Shown: one piece after another, positions 26,794-35,538 of the stretch
Layout: each line of letters begins with the position of its first letter
Position numbering within the stretch: the first letter of the stretch is position 1
Assembly: GCF_900090225.1 (NCBI RefSeq)
Contig: NZ_FMHY01000002.1
Span: 4,774,001 to 4,838,000, forward strand
Reading direction: 5' to 3'
From: Micromonospora eburnea
Lineage (GTDB): Bacteria > Actinomycetota > Actinomycetes > Mycobacteriales > Micromonosporaceae
Length of the DNA stretch: 64,000 bases
Notes under the pieces: model-generated
Seen by the model: only the letters and a program-made list of their open reading frames with translations
Databases searched by the model: none
What the model was told of the DNA's origin: nothing
Program-made: the position numbers and the translations under genes

Positions 26794-27864
26794 ATGGTGA
26801 AAGCTCTCGTGTTGTCCGGCGGGGCCGGCACCCGGTTGCGTCCGTTCACGCACAACGGTCCCAAGCAGCTGGTGCCGGTGGCGAGCAAGCCGGTTCTCCT
26901 GCATGCCCTTGAGGCGATCACCGCCGCTGGCATCACCGACGTCGGCATCATCGTCGGCGACTCGGGCAAGGCGATAGCCGAGGCCGTGGGTAACGCCTCC
27001 TACCTGGGCATCTCGGTCGAGTACATCGTGCAGAGCGAGCCGCGCGGCCTGGCGCACTGCGTACTCATCGCCCGGGACTTCCTCGGCGCCGACGACTTCG
27101 TGATGTACCTTGGCGACAACATCTTCGTCGGTGGCATCGGCGCTGCGGCTGCCGAGTTCCGGCGCACCCGGCCGGCGGCTCACCTGGTCCTGACGAAGGT
27201 CGCGAATCCGTCGCAGTACGGCATCGCCGAGCTGGACGGCGCGGGCAGGGTCACCCGGCTGCAGGAGAAGCCGGCACACCCGAACAGCGACCTCGCGGTG
27301 ACCGGCGCCTACTTCTTCACGCCGGAAATCCACGAGGCGGTCCGCAGCATCGAGCCGAGCGGACGTGGCGAGCTGGAGATCACCGACGCCGTCCAGTTTC
27401 TGATCGAGCGCCGACGCAACGTGACCGCGCAGTTGTTCCCTGGTTACTGGGCGGACACCGGCACCCTGGGCGATCTTCTGGAGTGCAACCGGGTTCTCCT
27501 GGAGGGCATCGCGCCCGCGACTCACGGGCTGGTGGACCACCGGTCGCAGCTCTCCGGTCCCGTCATCGTCGAGGCGGGGGCGGTCGTGCGGCGATCGACG
27601 ATCACCGGTCCGGTGATCATCGGTGCCGGCAGCGTCATCGAGGACAGCCGGGTGGGGCCGTTCACCTCCATCGGCCGAGGGTGCCGGCTACGCGCCGCCG
27701 GCGTCGAGTACTCGATTCTGCTGGACGACGCGTCCGTGTTCGACGTCGGCGCCCTCGCCGGCTCGATCATCGGCAAGGGGGGTCAGGTGCGTCGCGCGCG
27801 TAAGGACGCGGCGGCTCACCGCCTGTTGATCGGCGACGACAGCCACGTCGAGGTCTCCGCCTGA
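26794..27864 (+). CDS. Glucose-1-phosphate thymidylyltransferase (long StrD-type)
   Basis: 356 residues. The nucleotidyltransferase signature LSGGAGTRLRPFTHNGPKQL lies at the N-terminus. The last ~110 residues form a left-handed beta-helix with hexad-like repeats (GPVIVEAGAVV, GPVIIGAGSVI), as in the long StrD-type enzymes of antibiotic clusters rather than the short RmlA of primary metabolism. It makes dTDP-glucose, the entry point for the 4,6-dehydratase at 31154. The ATG follows a GAGAGG six bases after the preceding stop. Confidence 0.93.
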   Translation: MVKALVLSGGAGTRLRPFTHNGPKQLVPVASKPVLLHALEAITAAGITDVGIIVGDSGKAIAEAVGNASYLGISVEYIVQSEPRGLAHCVLIARDFLGADDFVMYLGDNIFVGGIGAAAAEFRRTRPAAHLVLTKVANPSQYGIAELDGAGRVTRLQEKPAHPNSDLAVTGAYFFTPEIHEAVRSIEPSGRGELEITDAVQFLIERRRNVTAQLFPGYWADTGTLGDLLECNRVLLEGIAPATHGLVDHRSQLSGPVIVEAGAVVRRSTITGPVIIGAGSVIEDSRVGPFTSIGRGCRLRAAGVEYSILLDDASVFDVGALAGSIIGKGGQVRRARKDAAAHRLLIGDDSHVEVSA

Positions 27865-27891
27865 CCACCGATCGATGCCGAGGAGGACGAC

Positions 27892-29028
27892 ATGCGTGTT
27901 CTTTTCACCACGACGCCGCTCACCGGGCACTTCTTCCCGCTGGTGCCGCTGGCCTGGGCGTTCCGAATCGCGGGTCATGACGTGCTCGTCAGCACCTCGG
28001 ACAACTTCGTGGAGCCCGTCCTGCGCTCGGGCCTGCCGGTCGCCGCGACCGGCCCGGCCGCGGACCTGACCGAGATCGGCCGAGCCGGACGCCCCTCGGA
28101 GCCGGACGCGGTGATCGGCCGGCGTCACACCCACGGGCGTGCGTTCGCCCGCATCGCCCGGCAGAACTTCGCGGGAACCCGGAGCCTCGTCGACTTGTGG
28201 CATCCCCACCTCGTCGTCAGCGAGCGCGCCGAGTTCGCCGGTCCGCTCGCCGCCCTGGCCGCGGGCGTCCCCTGGGTCTCGTATCACTGGTCGGTGTCCC
28301 AACTGCCCGAATACCGGGACGCCGGCGCGGAAGAGTTCTCGGCCGAGCTGAGCGACCTGGGATTCGCCGGAATCCCCGCCCCGCAGCGCGGTCTCAACCC
28401 GTGGCCGGTCAGCCTCCGGTTGCCGCACGCGTCGGACCACCTGGGGGTACGTCACGTCGCCTCCAGCGGGGAGGCTCCCCTACCGGACTGGGCGTTTCGC
28501 ACCCCCGACCGGCCGAGGATCTGCGTGACGCTCGGCACCGTCGTGCCCCGGGCCGCGGGTGACGACGCCTCCGACTTCATGCTCGCCATGCTGGACCACC
28601 TGGCGGCGCTGGATGTGGAACTCGTGGTGGCCGTCGACGACGACATCGCCGCACGTTGGCACCGGTTGCCGCCCGCTGTCCTGCACGCCGGCCGCATCCC
28701 CTTCGGCAGTGTGCTGCCCTCCTGCGCGGCGATCATCCATCACGGCGGGCAGGGCACCGCCCTGAATGCCGTCGCGGCGGGGCTTCCTCAGCTGGTCCTA
28801 CCGTGGTTCGACGACCAGTTCGACAACGGTATGACGCTCGCCGAGTCGGGCGCCGGCCTCATGCTGTCCCCGCCGGAATGCACGCCGGAAGCGGTGGCGC
28901 GAAGCTGCGCCCGGCTCCTGGCGGACGAGAAGCACACCGATGTGGCCGCCACCCTGGCCCGGGAGATGGCTCTGCTGCCGCTCCCGTCGGCCGTCGTCGC
29001 ACACTTCACCGATCTGGACGCGAAATAA
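27892..29028 (+). CDS. GT-B glycosyltransferase
   Basis: 378 residues. It starts MRVLFTTTPLTGHFFPLVPL, preceded by AGGAGG. The C-terminal donor loop is HHGGQGTALNAVAAGLPQLV. More divergent from the other two glycosyltransferases than they are from each other, and without their RYVPYNG segment, so it probably attaches a different sugar or uses a different acceptor. Followed by a 124-bp gap before the methyltransferase. Confidence 0.9.
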   Translation: MRVLFTTTPLTGHFFPLVPLAWAFRIAGHDVLVSTSDNFVEPVLRSGLPVAATGPAADLTEIGRAGRPSEPDAVIGRRHTHGRAFARIARQNFAGTRSLVDLWHPHLVVSERAEFAGPLAALAAGVPWVSYHWSVSQLPEYRDAGAEEFSAELSDLGFAGIPAPQRGLNPWPVSLRLPHASDHLGVRHVASSGEAPLPDWAFRTPDRPRICVTLGTVVPRAAGDDASDFMLAMLDHLAALDVELVVAVDDDIAARWHRLPPAVLHAGRIPFGSVLPSCAAIIHHGGQGTALNAVAAGLPQLVLPWFDDQFDNGMTLAESGAGLMLSPPECTPEAVARSCARLLADEKHTDVAATLAREMALLPLPSAVVAHFTDLDAK

Positions 29029-29152
29029 GAACGCCAATTAGAAGCCCTTTGGAAGCGCCGGGAAGAATCCGGATACCGGCCACGGGGATCACCTGTCGGT
29101 CCGGATCCGAAGCAGCCGCGCATCGCGGCGGAGCACGATATGGGAGGGTGCT

Positions 29153-30064
29153 ATGTCGCATAGTTTCCAGGCAAGTAGGCAGTGGGAGCGGATCCAACGC
29201 GAGTGGGTCACCGAGGATGCCGCGGCCGACCTCACCGGTTTCAAGTCCGATCGCCGGAACTACAACATCTCGTTGTGGGACCCGACAGCGAACGGAATCA
29301 GGTACCTGAAGACCCTCGTCTTCAACTACGGTATGCAGCTGAAGCCCGAGGAATGGGCCCGGATCGAGCGCATCAAAAACCGTGACGTCGGCGATCCGGT
29401 CACGGTGCGCTGCCAGGGCCGGACGCTCTGCCTGGACTATTTGCAGGCCTCACTCGAACTCGGATTCATCGAGCGGGTGGTCGATCTGCAGGAGGGCAGG
29501 GTCCTGGAGATCGGCGCCGGATACGGACGTACCTGCCACGCGATCCTGTCGAACTACGACATCGAGAGCTACCACATCGTCGACCTGGCGAACACGCTGG
29601 CACTGAGCCGGCGGTATCTGCGTGAGGTACTCGACGACAAGCAGTTCACCAAGATCCGGTTCGTCGAGGTCAACGACATCGGCGAGGTGCTGGAGGGGCC
29701 GAGCTTCGATCTGTGCATCAACATCCACTCGTTCACCGAGATGAAGCCCGAGGTGGTCCGGGCCTATCTCGACCTCATCGACCAGAAGTGTGCCGCCTTC
29801 TACGTCAAGAACCCGGTCGGGAAGTATCTGGACAAGAGCATGGACGGCCACTTCAAGGGCGCCGAGGCCGTCCAGCTGGCCATGCAGACCGGCCCGCTGC
29901 GGCAGGTGCTGGACATTCATGACAGCGAGGCGGTGGACGCGGCCGTGCCGGAATTCATCGCGGCGTATCTGCCGGGCAGCGACTGGTCTTGCGCAGCGGA
30001 TGCGCGGGCGGTGCCGTGGAGCTACTTCTGGCAGGCCGTCTACCGCAAGCGACCCGCGGCGTGA
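29153..30064 (+). CDS. Putative sugar O-methyltransferase (SAM-dependent, NanM-like)
   Basis: 303 residues, ATG preceded by GGGAGGG. The SAM-binding glycine motif VLEIGAGYGRTCHAIL sits near the middle, after a long N-terminal extension (SDRRNYNISLWDPTANGIRY) typical of the putative sugar O-methyltransferase group found in polyether and polyketide clusters. Later motifs DLCINIHSFTEM and FYVKNPVGKY fit the same group. It probably methylates a hydroxyl of one dideoxysugar (oleandrose-like or a 4-O-methyl sugar), before or after transfer. Last gene of the plus-strand sugar operon. The position methylated is inference. Confidence 0.75.
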   Translation: MSHSFQASRQWERIQREWVTEDAAADLTGFKSDRRNYNISLWDPTANGIRYLKTLVFNYGMQLKPEEWARIERIKNRDVGDPVTVRCQGRTLCLDYLQASLELGFIERVVDLQEGRVLEIGAGYGRTCHAILSNYDIESYHIVDLANTLALSRRYLREVLDDKQFTKIRFVEVNDIGEVLEGPSFDLCINIHSFTEMKPEVVRAYLDLIDQKCAAFYVKNPVGKYLDKSMDGHFKGAEAVQLAMQTGPLRQVLDIHDSEAVDAAVPEFIAAYLPGSDWSCAADARAVPWSYFWQAVYRKRPAA

Positions 30065-30098
30065 TACTGGCTGGTCCCGGGCGTTCCTGAGCCGCCGT

Positions 30099-30110
30099 AG
30101 CGGTACCGCT
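30099..30110. terminator. 12-bp perfect palindrome between convergent genes
   Basis: AGCGGTACCGCT is its own reverse complement and lies in the 112-bp gap between the converging methyltransferase and 3,5-epimerase genes, surrounded by further GC-rich inverted sequence (GCCGCC / CCGCCGGC). It may be part of a bidirectional terminator, but there is no U-tract, as is usual in actinomycetes. Confidence 0.3.
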
Positions 30111-30176
30111 GCTCCGCCGGCGCGGGGCGCCATGGCGGCCGCCCACCGCCCCAGGCCGGGAGTGCGGGCCGACCGG

Positions 30177-30779
30177 TCAGGATCCGTCGGCCCGCTCGGT
30201 CTTCAGGCAGTCGGCGTAGGACGGGAACAGGCCCTGCGCCCTCGCCTCGGCCATCGACGGCGCGCCGCGGTCGCGTTCCGACAGGATGATCTCGATGTCG
30301 TCGGGGATCGGAAGGCCGAGGGCCGGGTCCAGCGCCGAGATGCCGAACTCGTTCTCGGCCGCGTACTCCTCAGAGCACAGGTAGGTGACCGCGGTGCCGT
30401 CCTCCAGGGACAGGAACGCGTGCCCCAGCCCGGCCGGGAGAAACACGGCTCGGGGCGCACGGGAGTCGATGTGTATCGCGTCCCAGCGGCCGAACGTCGG
30501 CGATCCGACACGCAGGTCGACCACCATGTCGATGAACGACCCGTGCGCGCAGTACACGTACTTCATGGAGCCGGGCGGGGTGGCGGTGAAATGGATGCCG
30601 CGCAGCGCTCCCCGCTGGGAGACGCTGCAGTTCGTCTGCGCCACCGGGAAGAACGGACGCCCGGCCGCCTCGGCGAACACCGACTCCTGATAGAGGGCCG
30701 CGAACTGCCCCCGCGCATCGGGAAACAACCGGGGCACGAACTCGACAGCGCCTTCTACCTTGAGCTTACGATACTCCAT
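30177..30779 (-). CDS. dTDP-4-keto-6-deoxyhexose 3,5-epimerase (RmlC family)
   Basis: 200 residues, cupin-type RmlC fold. Conserved elements: ALRGIHF with the catalytic base His63, GLGHAFL with His120, and Tyr133 in VTYLCSEEY, the usual acid. In this pathway only C5 (or C3 and C5) epimerisation is needed to turn the D-series 4-keto sugar into the L-series. Its presence argues for L-sugars such as L-digitoxose, L-olivose or L-oleandrose. It runs against the sugar operon and is divergent from the 4,6-dehydratase, so it has its own promoter. Confidence 0.93.
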   Translation of the reverse strand: MEYRKLKVEGAVEFVPRLFPDARGQFAALYQESVFAEAAGRPFFPVAQTNCSVSQRGALRGIHFTATPPGSMKYVYCAHGSFIDMVVDLRVGSPTFGRWDAIHIDSRAPRAVFLPAGLGHAFLSLEDGTAVTYLCSEEYAAENEFGISALDPALGLPIPDDIEIILSERDRGAPSMAEARAQGLFPSYADCLKTERADGS

Positions 30780-31153
30780 GACGATCCCTTTGGGAGCCTC
30801 TCGCTCGTGCCATATTCGCGCTCGCGGGCAAGCAACGACGTGGCGAGACCTGCGTTTGCCTCGATTGACCGTCGAGGCGGCCGTTCCTCCATGATAACGA
30901 GCGCTCTAAATTGAGCCTTTCGCAATCCTTCATTGACCCTGTCGCGATATTCGAGGGTTGTTCGAATACCTTCGACAGGGGAATATTGAATTCTGACACC
31001 GGTCACCAGCCTGCGGTCGAAACGACATCGCCGCGGCCCTCGCGGCGTCCGACTCCTTGCCCGGCGGGGCGGCCGGTCCGGCTCACCATGAACGATTCAG
31101 GGACTCCACGCGGAGAAAGGGACTTCAATGCAGGTTGGTCATGGAGTGCTGAG
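30780..31153. promoter_or_regulatory. Divergent intergenic region (epimerase / 4,6-dehydratase)
   Basis: 374 bp without a credible gene between divergent sugar genes; it should hold both promoters. It is less GC-rich than its surroundings around 30880-31000 (for example CCATGATAACGAGCGCTCTAAATTG and GGGGAATATTGAATTC), as expected for promoter DNA. GGAG at 31143 serves the ATG at 31154. No operator was recognised. Confidence 0.45.
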
Positions 31154-32158
31154 ATGAGGATTCTCGTCACCGGCGGTGCGGGCTTCATCGGCTCCCACTA
31201 CGTCCGTTCGCTGCTCGACGGCGCCTACGACGGCGGGTACGAGGACGCCCAGGTGACGGTGGTGGACAAGCTGACCTATGCCGGAAACCGCGACAACCTG
31301 CCGGCCCAGCACCCCCGGCTGCGGTTCGTGGAAGGCGACATCTGCGACGGTCCCCTGCTCACAGAGCTTCTCCAGGGACACGACGCGGTGGTGCACTTCG
31401 CCGCTGAGACCCATGTCGACCGTTCGCTCACATCGGCGTCGGAGTTCGTCCGGACCAACGTCAGCGGCACCCAGAGCGTGCTCGAGGCGTGCCGACGGGC
31501 CGGCGTGGAACGGGTCGTGCACGTGTCGACCGACGAGGTGTACGGCTCGATCAGCGAGGGCTCGTGGACCGAGGAGTGGCCACTGCTGCCCAACTCCCCG
31601 TACGCCGCGTCCAAGGCGGCCTCCGACCTGATGGCTCGGGCGTACTGGCGTACGCACCGCCTTGAGGTGTGCATCACCCGGTGCTCCAACAACTTCGGCC
31701 CGCGTCAGCACCCGGAGAAGCTCATCCCGTTGTTCGCCACCAACCTGCTCGAGGGCAGGCCGGTGCCGCTGTACGGCGACGGCCGCAACGTGCGGGAGTG
31801 GCTGCACGTCGACGACCATTGCCGGGCCATCCAGCTCGTGCTCACCCGGGGCCGGGCGGGCGAGGTCTACAACGTCGGCGGGGGCAACGAGCAGACCAAC
31901 CTGGCGATCACCGAGCGGTTGCTGGAGCTGACCGGCACCGACTGGTCGATGGTTCACCGGGTCCCGGACCGTAAGGGGCACGATCTGCGCTACTCGGTCG
32001 ACGAGACCAAGATCCGTGACGAGCTGGGCTACGCGCCGCGAGTCGGGTTCGATCAGGGGCTGGCGGACACGGTCGACTGGTACCGGGACAATCCGGCCTG
32101 GTGGAAGGCCGTTCAGATGCGTACGGCCGGCTCAGCACCGCCGCCGGCGATCGATTGA
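31154..32158 (+). CDS. dTDP-glucose 4,6-dehydratase (RmlB family)
   Basis: 334 residues. The ATG at 31154 has GGAG seven bases upstream and gives MRILVTGGAGFIGSHYVRSL, an NAD-binding GxxGxxG. The catalytic region shows STDEVYGS and, near residue 150, SPYAASKAASDLMARAYWRT (Tyr/Lys pair). REWLHVDDHCRAI and the C-terminal DRKGHDLRYSVD are also family hallmarks. It converts dTDP-glucose to dTDP-4-keto-6-deoxyglucose, upstream of the 2,3-dehydratase and epimerase. Confidence 0.95.
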   Translation: MRILVTGGAGFIGSHYVRSLLDGAYDGGYEDAQVTVVDKLTYAGNRDNLPAQHPRLRFVEGDICDGPLLTELLQGHDAVVHFAAETHVDRSLTSASEFVRTNVSGTQSVLEACRRAGVERVVHVSTDEVYGSISEGSWTEEWPLLPNSPYAASKAASDLMARAYWRTHRLEVCITRCSNNFGPRQHPEKLIPLFATNLLEGRPVPLYGDGRNVREWLHVDDHCRAIQLVLTRGRAGEVYNVGGGNEQTNLAITERLLELTGTDWSMVHRVPDRKGHDLRYSVDETKIRDELGYAPRVGFDQGLADTVDWYRDNPAWWKAVQMRTAGSAPPPAID

Positions 32159-32484
32159 CATGGACGGGGAAACGGCGCTGATTCGCAGGCCGGTGAACCC
32201 ACTGGCGACCGGGTGCGACACCAACACGGCGTTACTGACGCTTTATCGTCCCGACCGACGATGGATGCATGGCTTCCTGGGACATCCGCATCCCGTCGGC
32301 CGGGGCACCGGGCACGTCGGCACCGCCCGGTGCGACCTCGCGCGGGCCGCCGCCCGACGACCGGTCGCCGCCGGCGGCATCGACCTGACGATGACGAACA
32401 CCACCACCGGGACCTGCCGATGACCGCCACGGCAAACACGGTGGCCGACCGGATCGGCATTCGCCGACGAGAAGGCGTGACGCG
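32159..32484 (+). other. 326-bp gap before the tetronate cassette
   Basis: An 87-codon frame (ATG at 32160 to 32423) crosses most of this gap, but it has no recognisable domain and no ribosome-binding site, since its start overlaps the previous stop. I treat it as non-coding. The gap probably carries the promoter or leader for the glyceryl-ACP cassette. GAAGGCGTGACGCG precedes the ATG at 32485. Confidence 0.4.
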
Positions 32485-34341
32485 ATGACCGCGATGGACG
32501 AGTTCATCGCCCTGCACCGCGCGGGGACCCTCCTGGACGACTACCCGCGAGCCACCGCCCTGGCACGGGAACTCAGCGACCCGGACCTGCTCCGGGCCGG
32601 ACGCCTGCTCGCGGCGCTCGACCAGGAGCGGCTGCGCGCCGCACACCCGGAGGTCAGCACCGTGACCGTCGCGGTCACCGGCCACGGCACCCTGCCCGAC
32701 CTCGTCGCCGCGCTCACCGCCGAACTCGCCCGCCGCCACCTGTTGCTCGTTCCGTACGCCGGACAGTTCGACGGGTACCTGCTTGAGCTCTCGGATCCGG
32801 ACAGCCGCCTGCACGCCGGTCGGCCGGACCTGATCGCATGCGTCCTCGACCCGGCGGTGATCACCGACGAGGTACCCGTGCCCTGGCGCGTCGATGATGT
32901 CGAGAAGGTCCTCGACGCCAAACTCGGCGTGCTGACCGGGCTGGTCGACCGAGTGGCCGAGATCGGTTCCGGCACGCTGCTGCTGAACACGATCCCCCTC
33001 CCCCGGGAGTTCCGTGCCCAACTCGTCGACCAGCGGTCCCGGGCCCGGCTCGGCGCGGCCTGGCGCCGGTTCAACGCCGCCCTGCTGGAGCTCTCCGAGA
33101 CCCGGCCCGGTCTCGTCGTACTCGATCTCGACCCGCTCGTCGGCACCGGGCTGCCCATCGCCGAGCCGCGCCTGGAGGTCTACGCCAAGGTTCACCTCTC
33201 CCCGCAGCTCCTGGCCGGGTACGCGCGCGAGGTCGCCGACGTGGCCGCCCTGCTCGCCGGACGAACCCGCAAATGCCTCGTCGTAGACCTCGACGGCACG
33301 CTGTGGGGCGGGATCCTGGGCGACGACGGGGTGGACGGAATCGAGATCGGCGACACCCGCCGCGGCGAGGCGTTCGAGCGCTTCCAGCGGGTCGTCAAGC
33401 AGATCGCGTCGCAGGGCGTGCTCCTCGCCGTGGTCAGCAAGAACGACCCCGGACCCGTGGATGAGGCTCTGCGTCGACGTGACGGCATGGTGCTGCGCGA
33501 CACCGATTTCGTCCAGGTGATCGCCAACTGGCGGCCCAAGCACGACAACCTGAAGGCCCTGGCAAAGACCCTCAACGTGGGCACCGACAGCCTCGTGTTC
33601 GTCGACGACAGCGCGTACGAGTGCGGGCTCGTCCGCCGGGAACTGCCCGAGGTCGCGGTGATCCAGGTCGACGGGGAACCGGCCGGGCACGTCGCGGCGA
33701 TGCTACGGGACGGCTGGTTCACGGTCCACGAACTGACCGAGGCCGACCGGAAACGCAGCGGAAGCTACCGGGCCGAACTGGACCGCACCGACTTCCTGCA
33801 GAGCTTCGACTCCCTGGAGGACTATCTGCGTGAACTCGGCGTGCGAGTGGTGCTGGCCGACGCCACCGAGGCCGACGTGCCACGGGTGTCCCAGCTGACG
33901 CTGCGCACCAACCAGTTCAACCTGGTCACCGAGCGGCTGCAGCCCGCCGACGTACGTGAGCTGATCGCCGGCCCGGCCACCCGCGTGCTGACCATCCGCT
34001 CCGGCGACCGTTTCGGTGACAACGGCCTGGTCGGCGCGGTCTTCCTGCGCCGGGACGGCACCGAGACGCACATCGACAACTTCGTGCTCAGTTGCCGCGT
34101 CTTCGGCCGCGGCATCGAGCAGGCATGCCTGGCGGCGGTGCTGCGCCAGGCCCGCGACGGCCGGACCTCGGCCGTACGTGCCCGGTTCCGGCCCAGCGCC
34201 AAGAACGGCAACATGCGGGACTTCTACGGCCGGCACGGCTTCGCGGCGGCCACCCACGCGCCGGACGGATCCATCGAGTTCGTCCACGACCTGCGGGTTC
34301 TGCCCGAGATTCCTGGCCACCTCTTCATGGCCGACAGCTGA
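32485..34341 (+). CDS. FkbH-like glyceryl-S-ACP synthase (HAD superfamily)
   Basis: 618 residues, the usual length of FkbH-like proteins. The N-terminal ~260 residues are the family's accessory domain. The HAD phosphatase motif VVDLDGTLWGG lies about residue 265-275 (nucleophile Asp, then DxDGT), and SLVFVDDSAYECG gives the later Asp pair. The C-terminal third is GNAT-like (FRPSAKNGNMRDFYGRHGF). These enzymes dephosphorylate 1,3-bisphosphoglycerate and load the glyceryl group on a dedicated ACP, here encoded 13 bp downstream. In spirotetronate and other tetronate clusters this C3 unit becomes the tetronate ring; elsewhere (FK520 type) it becomes methoxymalonyl-ACP, which needs dehydrogenases not seen here. 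Confidence 0.9.
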   Translation: MTAMDEFIALHRAGTLLDDYPRATALARELSDPDLLRAGRLLAALDQERLRAAHPEVSTVTVAVTGHGTLPDLVAALTAELARRHLLLVPYAGQFDGYLLELSDPDSRLHAGRPDLIACVLDPAVITDEVPVPWRVDDVEKVLDAKLGVLTGLVDRVAEIGSGTLLLNTIPLPREFRAQLVDQRSRARLGAAWRRFNAALLELSETRPGLVVLDLDPLVGTGLPIAEPRLEVYAKVHLSPQLLAGYAREVADVAALLAGRTRKCLVVDLDGTLWGGILGDDGVDGIEIGDTRRGEAFERFQRVVKQIASQGVLLAVVSKNDPGPVDEALRRRDGMVLRDTDFVQVIANWRPKHDNLKALAKTLNVGTDSLVFVDDSAYECGLVRRELPEVAVIQVDGEPAGHVAAMLRDGWFTVHELTEADRKRSGSYRAELDRTDFLQSFDSLEDYLRELGVRVVLADATEADVPRVSQLTLRTNQFNLVTERLQPADVRELIAGPATRVLTIRSGDRFGDNGLVGAVFLRRDGTETHIDNFVLSCRVFGRGIEQACLAAVLRQARDGRTSAVRARFRPSAKNGNMRDFYGRHGFAAATHAPDGSIEFVHDLRVLPEIPGHLFMADS

Positions 34342-34354
34342 GAGGACCTGCCCC

Positions 34355-34582
34355 GTGAACAACATCGACGACTTCGCGGCGCTGCTGCGGGACGAGATCG
34401 GGCTCAGCGTCACCACCGACGACCTCACCCGCGACCTGGACGAAGTGACCGGCTGGGACTCGGTGCACCTGCTGACCGTACTGATGGCGCTGGAGCGCGC
34501 GGCCGGCCGTCCGGTCCCGATGGCCGCGGCCCTGGAGGCACCCAACCTCGCCGCCATCTATCAGCTGGCCGTGGACGCATGA
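34355..34582 (+). CDS. Discrete acyl carrier protein for the glyceryl unit
   Basis: 75 residues from a GTG at 34355, with AGAGGA upstream overlapping the FkbH stop. The phosphopantetheine site is TGWDSVHLL (Ser in DS). The size and the position between the FkbH-like gene and the E2-like acyltransferase are those of the glyceryl-ACP carrier in tetronate pathways. Its stop overlaps the next start (ATGA), so the three proteins are translationally coupled. Confidence 0.9.
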   Translation: MNNIDDFAALLRDEIGLSVTTDDLTRDLDEVTGWDSVHLLTVLMALERAAGRPVPMAAALEAPNLAAIYQLAVDA

Positions 34583-35364
34583 GGATCGGCCCGGTCGCCC
34601 CGCAACGGCGGCCGACCCTGCACCTGATGGGTCAGCTCCGTTCGTACGCCCCGGTCTTCATCGACACCGAGGTGGACATGACGGAGGTGCGCCGGCACCG
34701 GGCGTCCGGCCGGCGCTACTCCTACGTCACCTATCTGCTCCACGCGGCCGCCCGGGTGCTCACGGCACATCCCGACGCGAACGCGGCGATCCGGGGCCGG
34801 CGCTTCCCCCGAGTTGCGAAGTATTCACAGGTGAACGGCAAGCTCGCCCTGGACGCCACGGTCGGGGGCGAGCGCGTGGTGCTCTCCTGCGTCCTGCCCG
34901 GGCTCGACCACGCCGGCCTCGACGACATCCAGGACCGGGTGGAGCACCTGCGCGACGGCGACCCGGAGACGATGCCGGAGTTCGCGGGCATCCGTACGCT
35001 GCGCCGCCTGCCGTGGCCGCTCGGTGCGCTCGCCTTTCGTGGTGCGATGCGGTCCCTGCGACGGCGCCCGCACCTGCTGGGCACGTTCGCCGTGACATCG
35101 CTGGGCCACCGGCCGGTGGACGGCTTCTACTCCTGCGGCGGCACCACCGTCACCCTCGGAGCGGGGCAGGTGGCCGACCGTGCGGTGGTCCGCGACGGGG
35201 GCCTGGCGATCGCGCCCGTCATGCGGCTGAGCCTCGCCTTCGACCACCGCGTCATCGACGGCGCCGAGGCCGCGGACGTGCTCGCCGACATCCGAGCGGC
35301 GCTGGAACGGTTTCCGGTGCCGGTCTCCCGAGCGGACGCCGCCGCACCGGCCCCAGCCGCCTGA
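34579..35364 (+). CDS. E2-like acyltransferase of tetronate biosynthesis
   Basis: 261 residues. Similar to the catalytic domain of 2-oxoacid dehydrogenase E2 but with no lipoyl domain. The active-site motif LAFDHRVIDGAEAADVL (HxxxDG) lies near the C-terminus, and YVTYLLHAAARVLTAHPDAN near the N-terminus. Homologues such as Agg4 acetylate the tetronate hydroxyl so that a partner hydrolase-like protein (Agg5) can eliminate acetate and form the exocyclic double bond used in the spiro-forming cycloaddition. That partner and the FabH-like ring-closing enzyme are not in the window. Ends the cluster 1 genes. Confidence 0.85.
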   Translation: MRIGPVAPQRRPTLHLMGQLRSYAPVFIDTEVDMTEVRRHRASGRRYSYVTYLLHAAARVLTAHPDANAAIRGRRFPRVAKYSQVNGKLALDATVGGERVVLSCVLPGLDHAGLDDIQDRVEHLRDGDPETMPEFAGIRTLRRLPWPLGALAFRGAMRSLRRRPHLLGTFAVTSLGHRPVDGFYSCGGTTVTLGAGQVADRAVVRDGGLAIAPVMRLSLAFDHRVIDGAEAADVLADIRAALERFPVPVSRADAAAPAPAA

Positions 35365-35479
35365 CCCGCCCTCCGAGCGCCGTTTGCGGACGGAGCGCCG
35401 CCACCGCTGACGCGCTCCTCCGCCACCCTGGACGCGGGGATTCCATGGGCGGTACGGGGAAAGACGTGGCGGCGCCGGT

Positions 35480-35514
35480 GCGGGCACGCCAGCCCGACGG
35501 GCGGGCGTGCCCGC
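35480..35514 (-). terminator. Rho-independent-type hairpin after the CHAP gene
   Basis: An 11-bp perfect stem (GCGGGCACGCC at 35480-35490 pairs with GGCGTGCCCGC at 35504-35514) with a 13-base loop, 25 bp past the stop of the gene ending at 35539. A similar hairpin recurs at about 36520-36554. Confidence 0.7.
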
Positions 35515-35538
35515 GATCCCACAGCCAGCCGCGGAAGG

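Noticed and set aside
32160..32423. 87-codon frame between the 4,6-dehydratase and the FkbH-like gene
   Set aside because: No domain, no ribosome-binding site, and compositionally like non-coding GC-rich DNA; kept only as a described gap.
32485..34341. FkbH-like protein as part of a methoxymalonyl-ACP pathway
   Set aside because: The required acyl-CoA dehydrogenases and O-methyltransferase are not adjacent, while the tetronate acyltransferase is.
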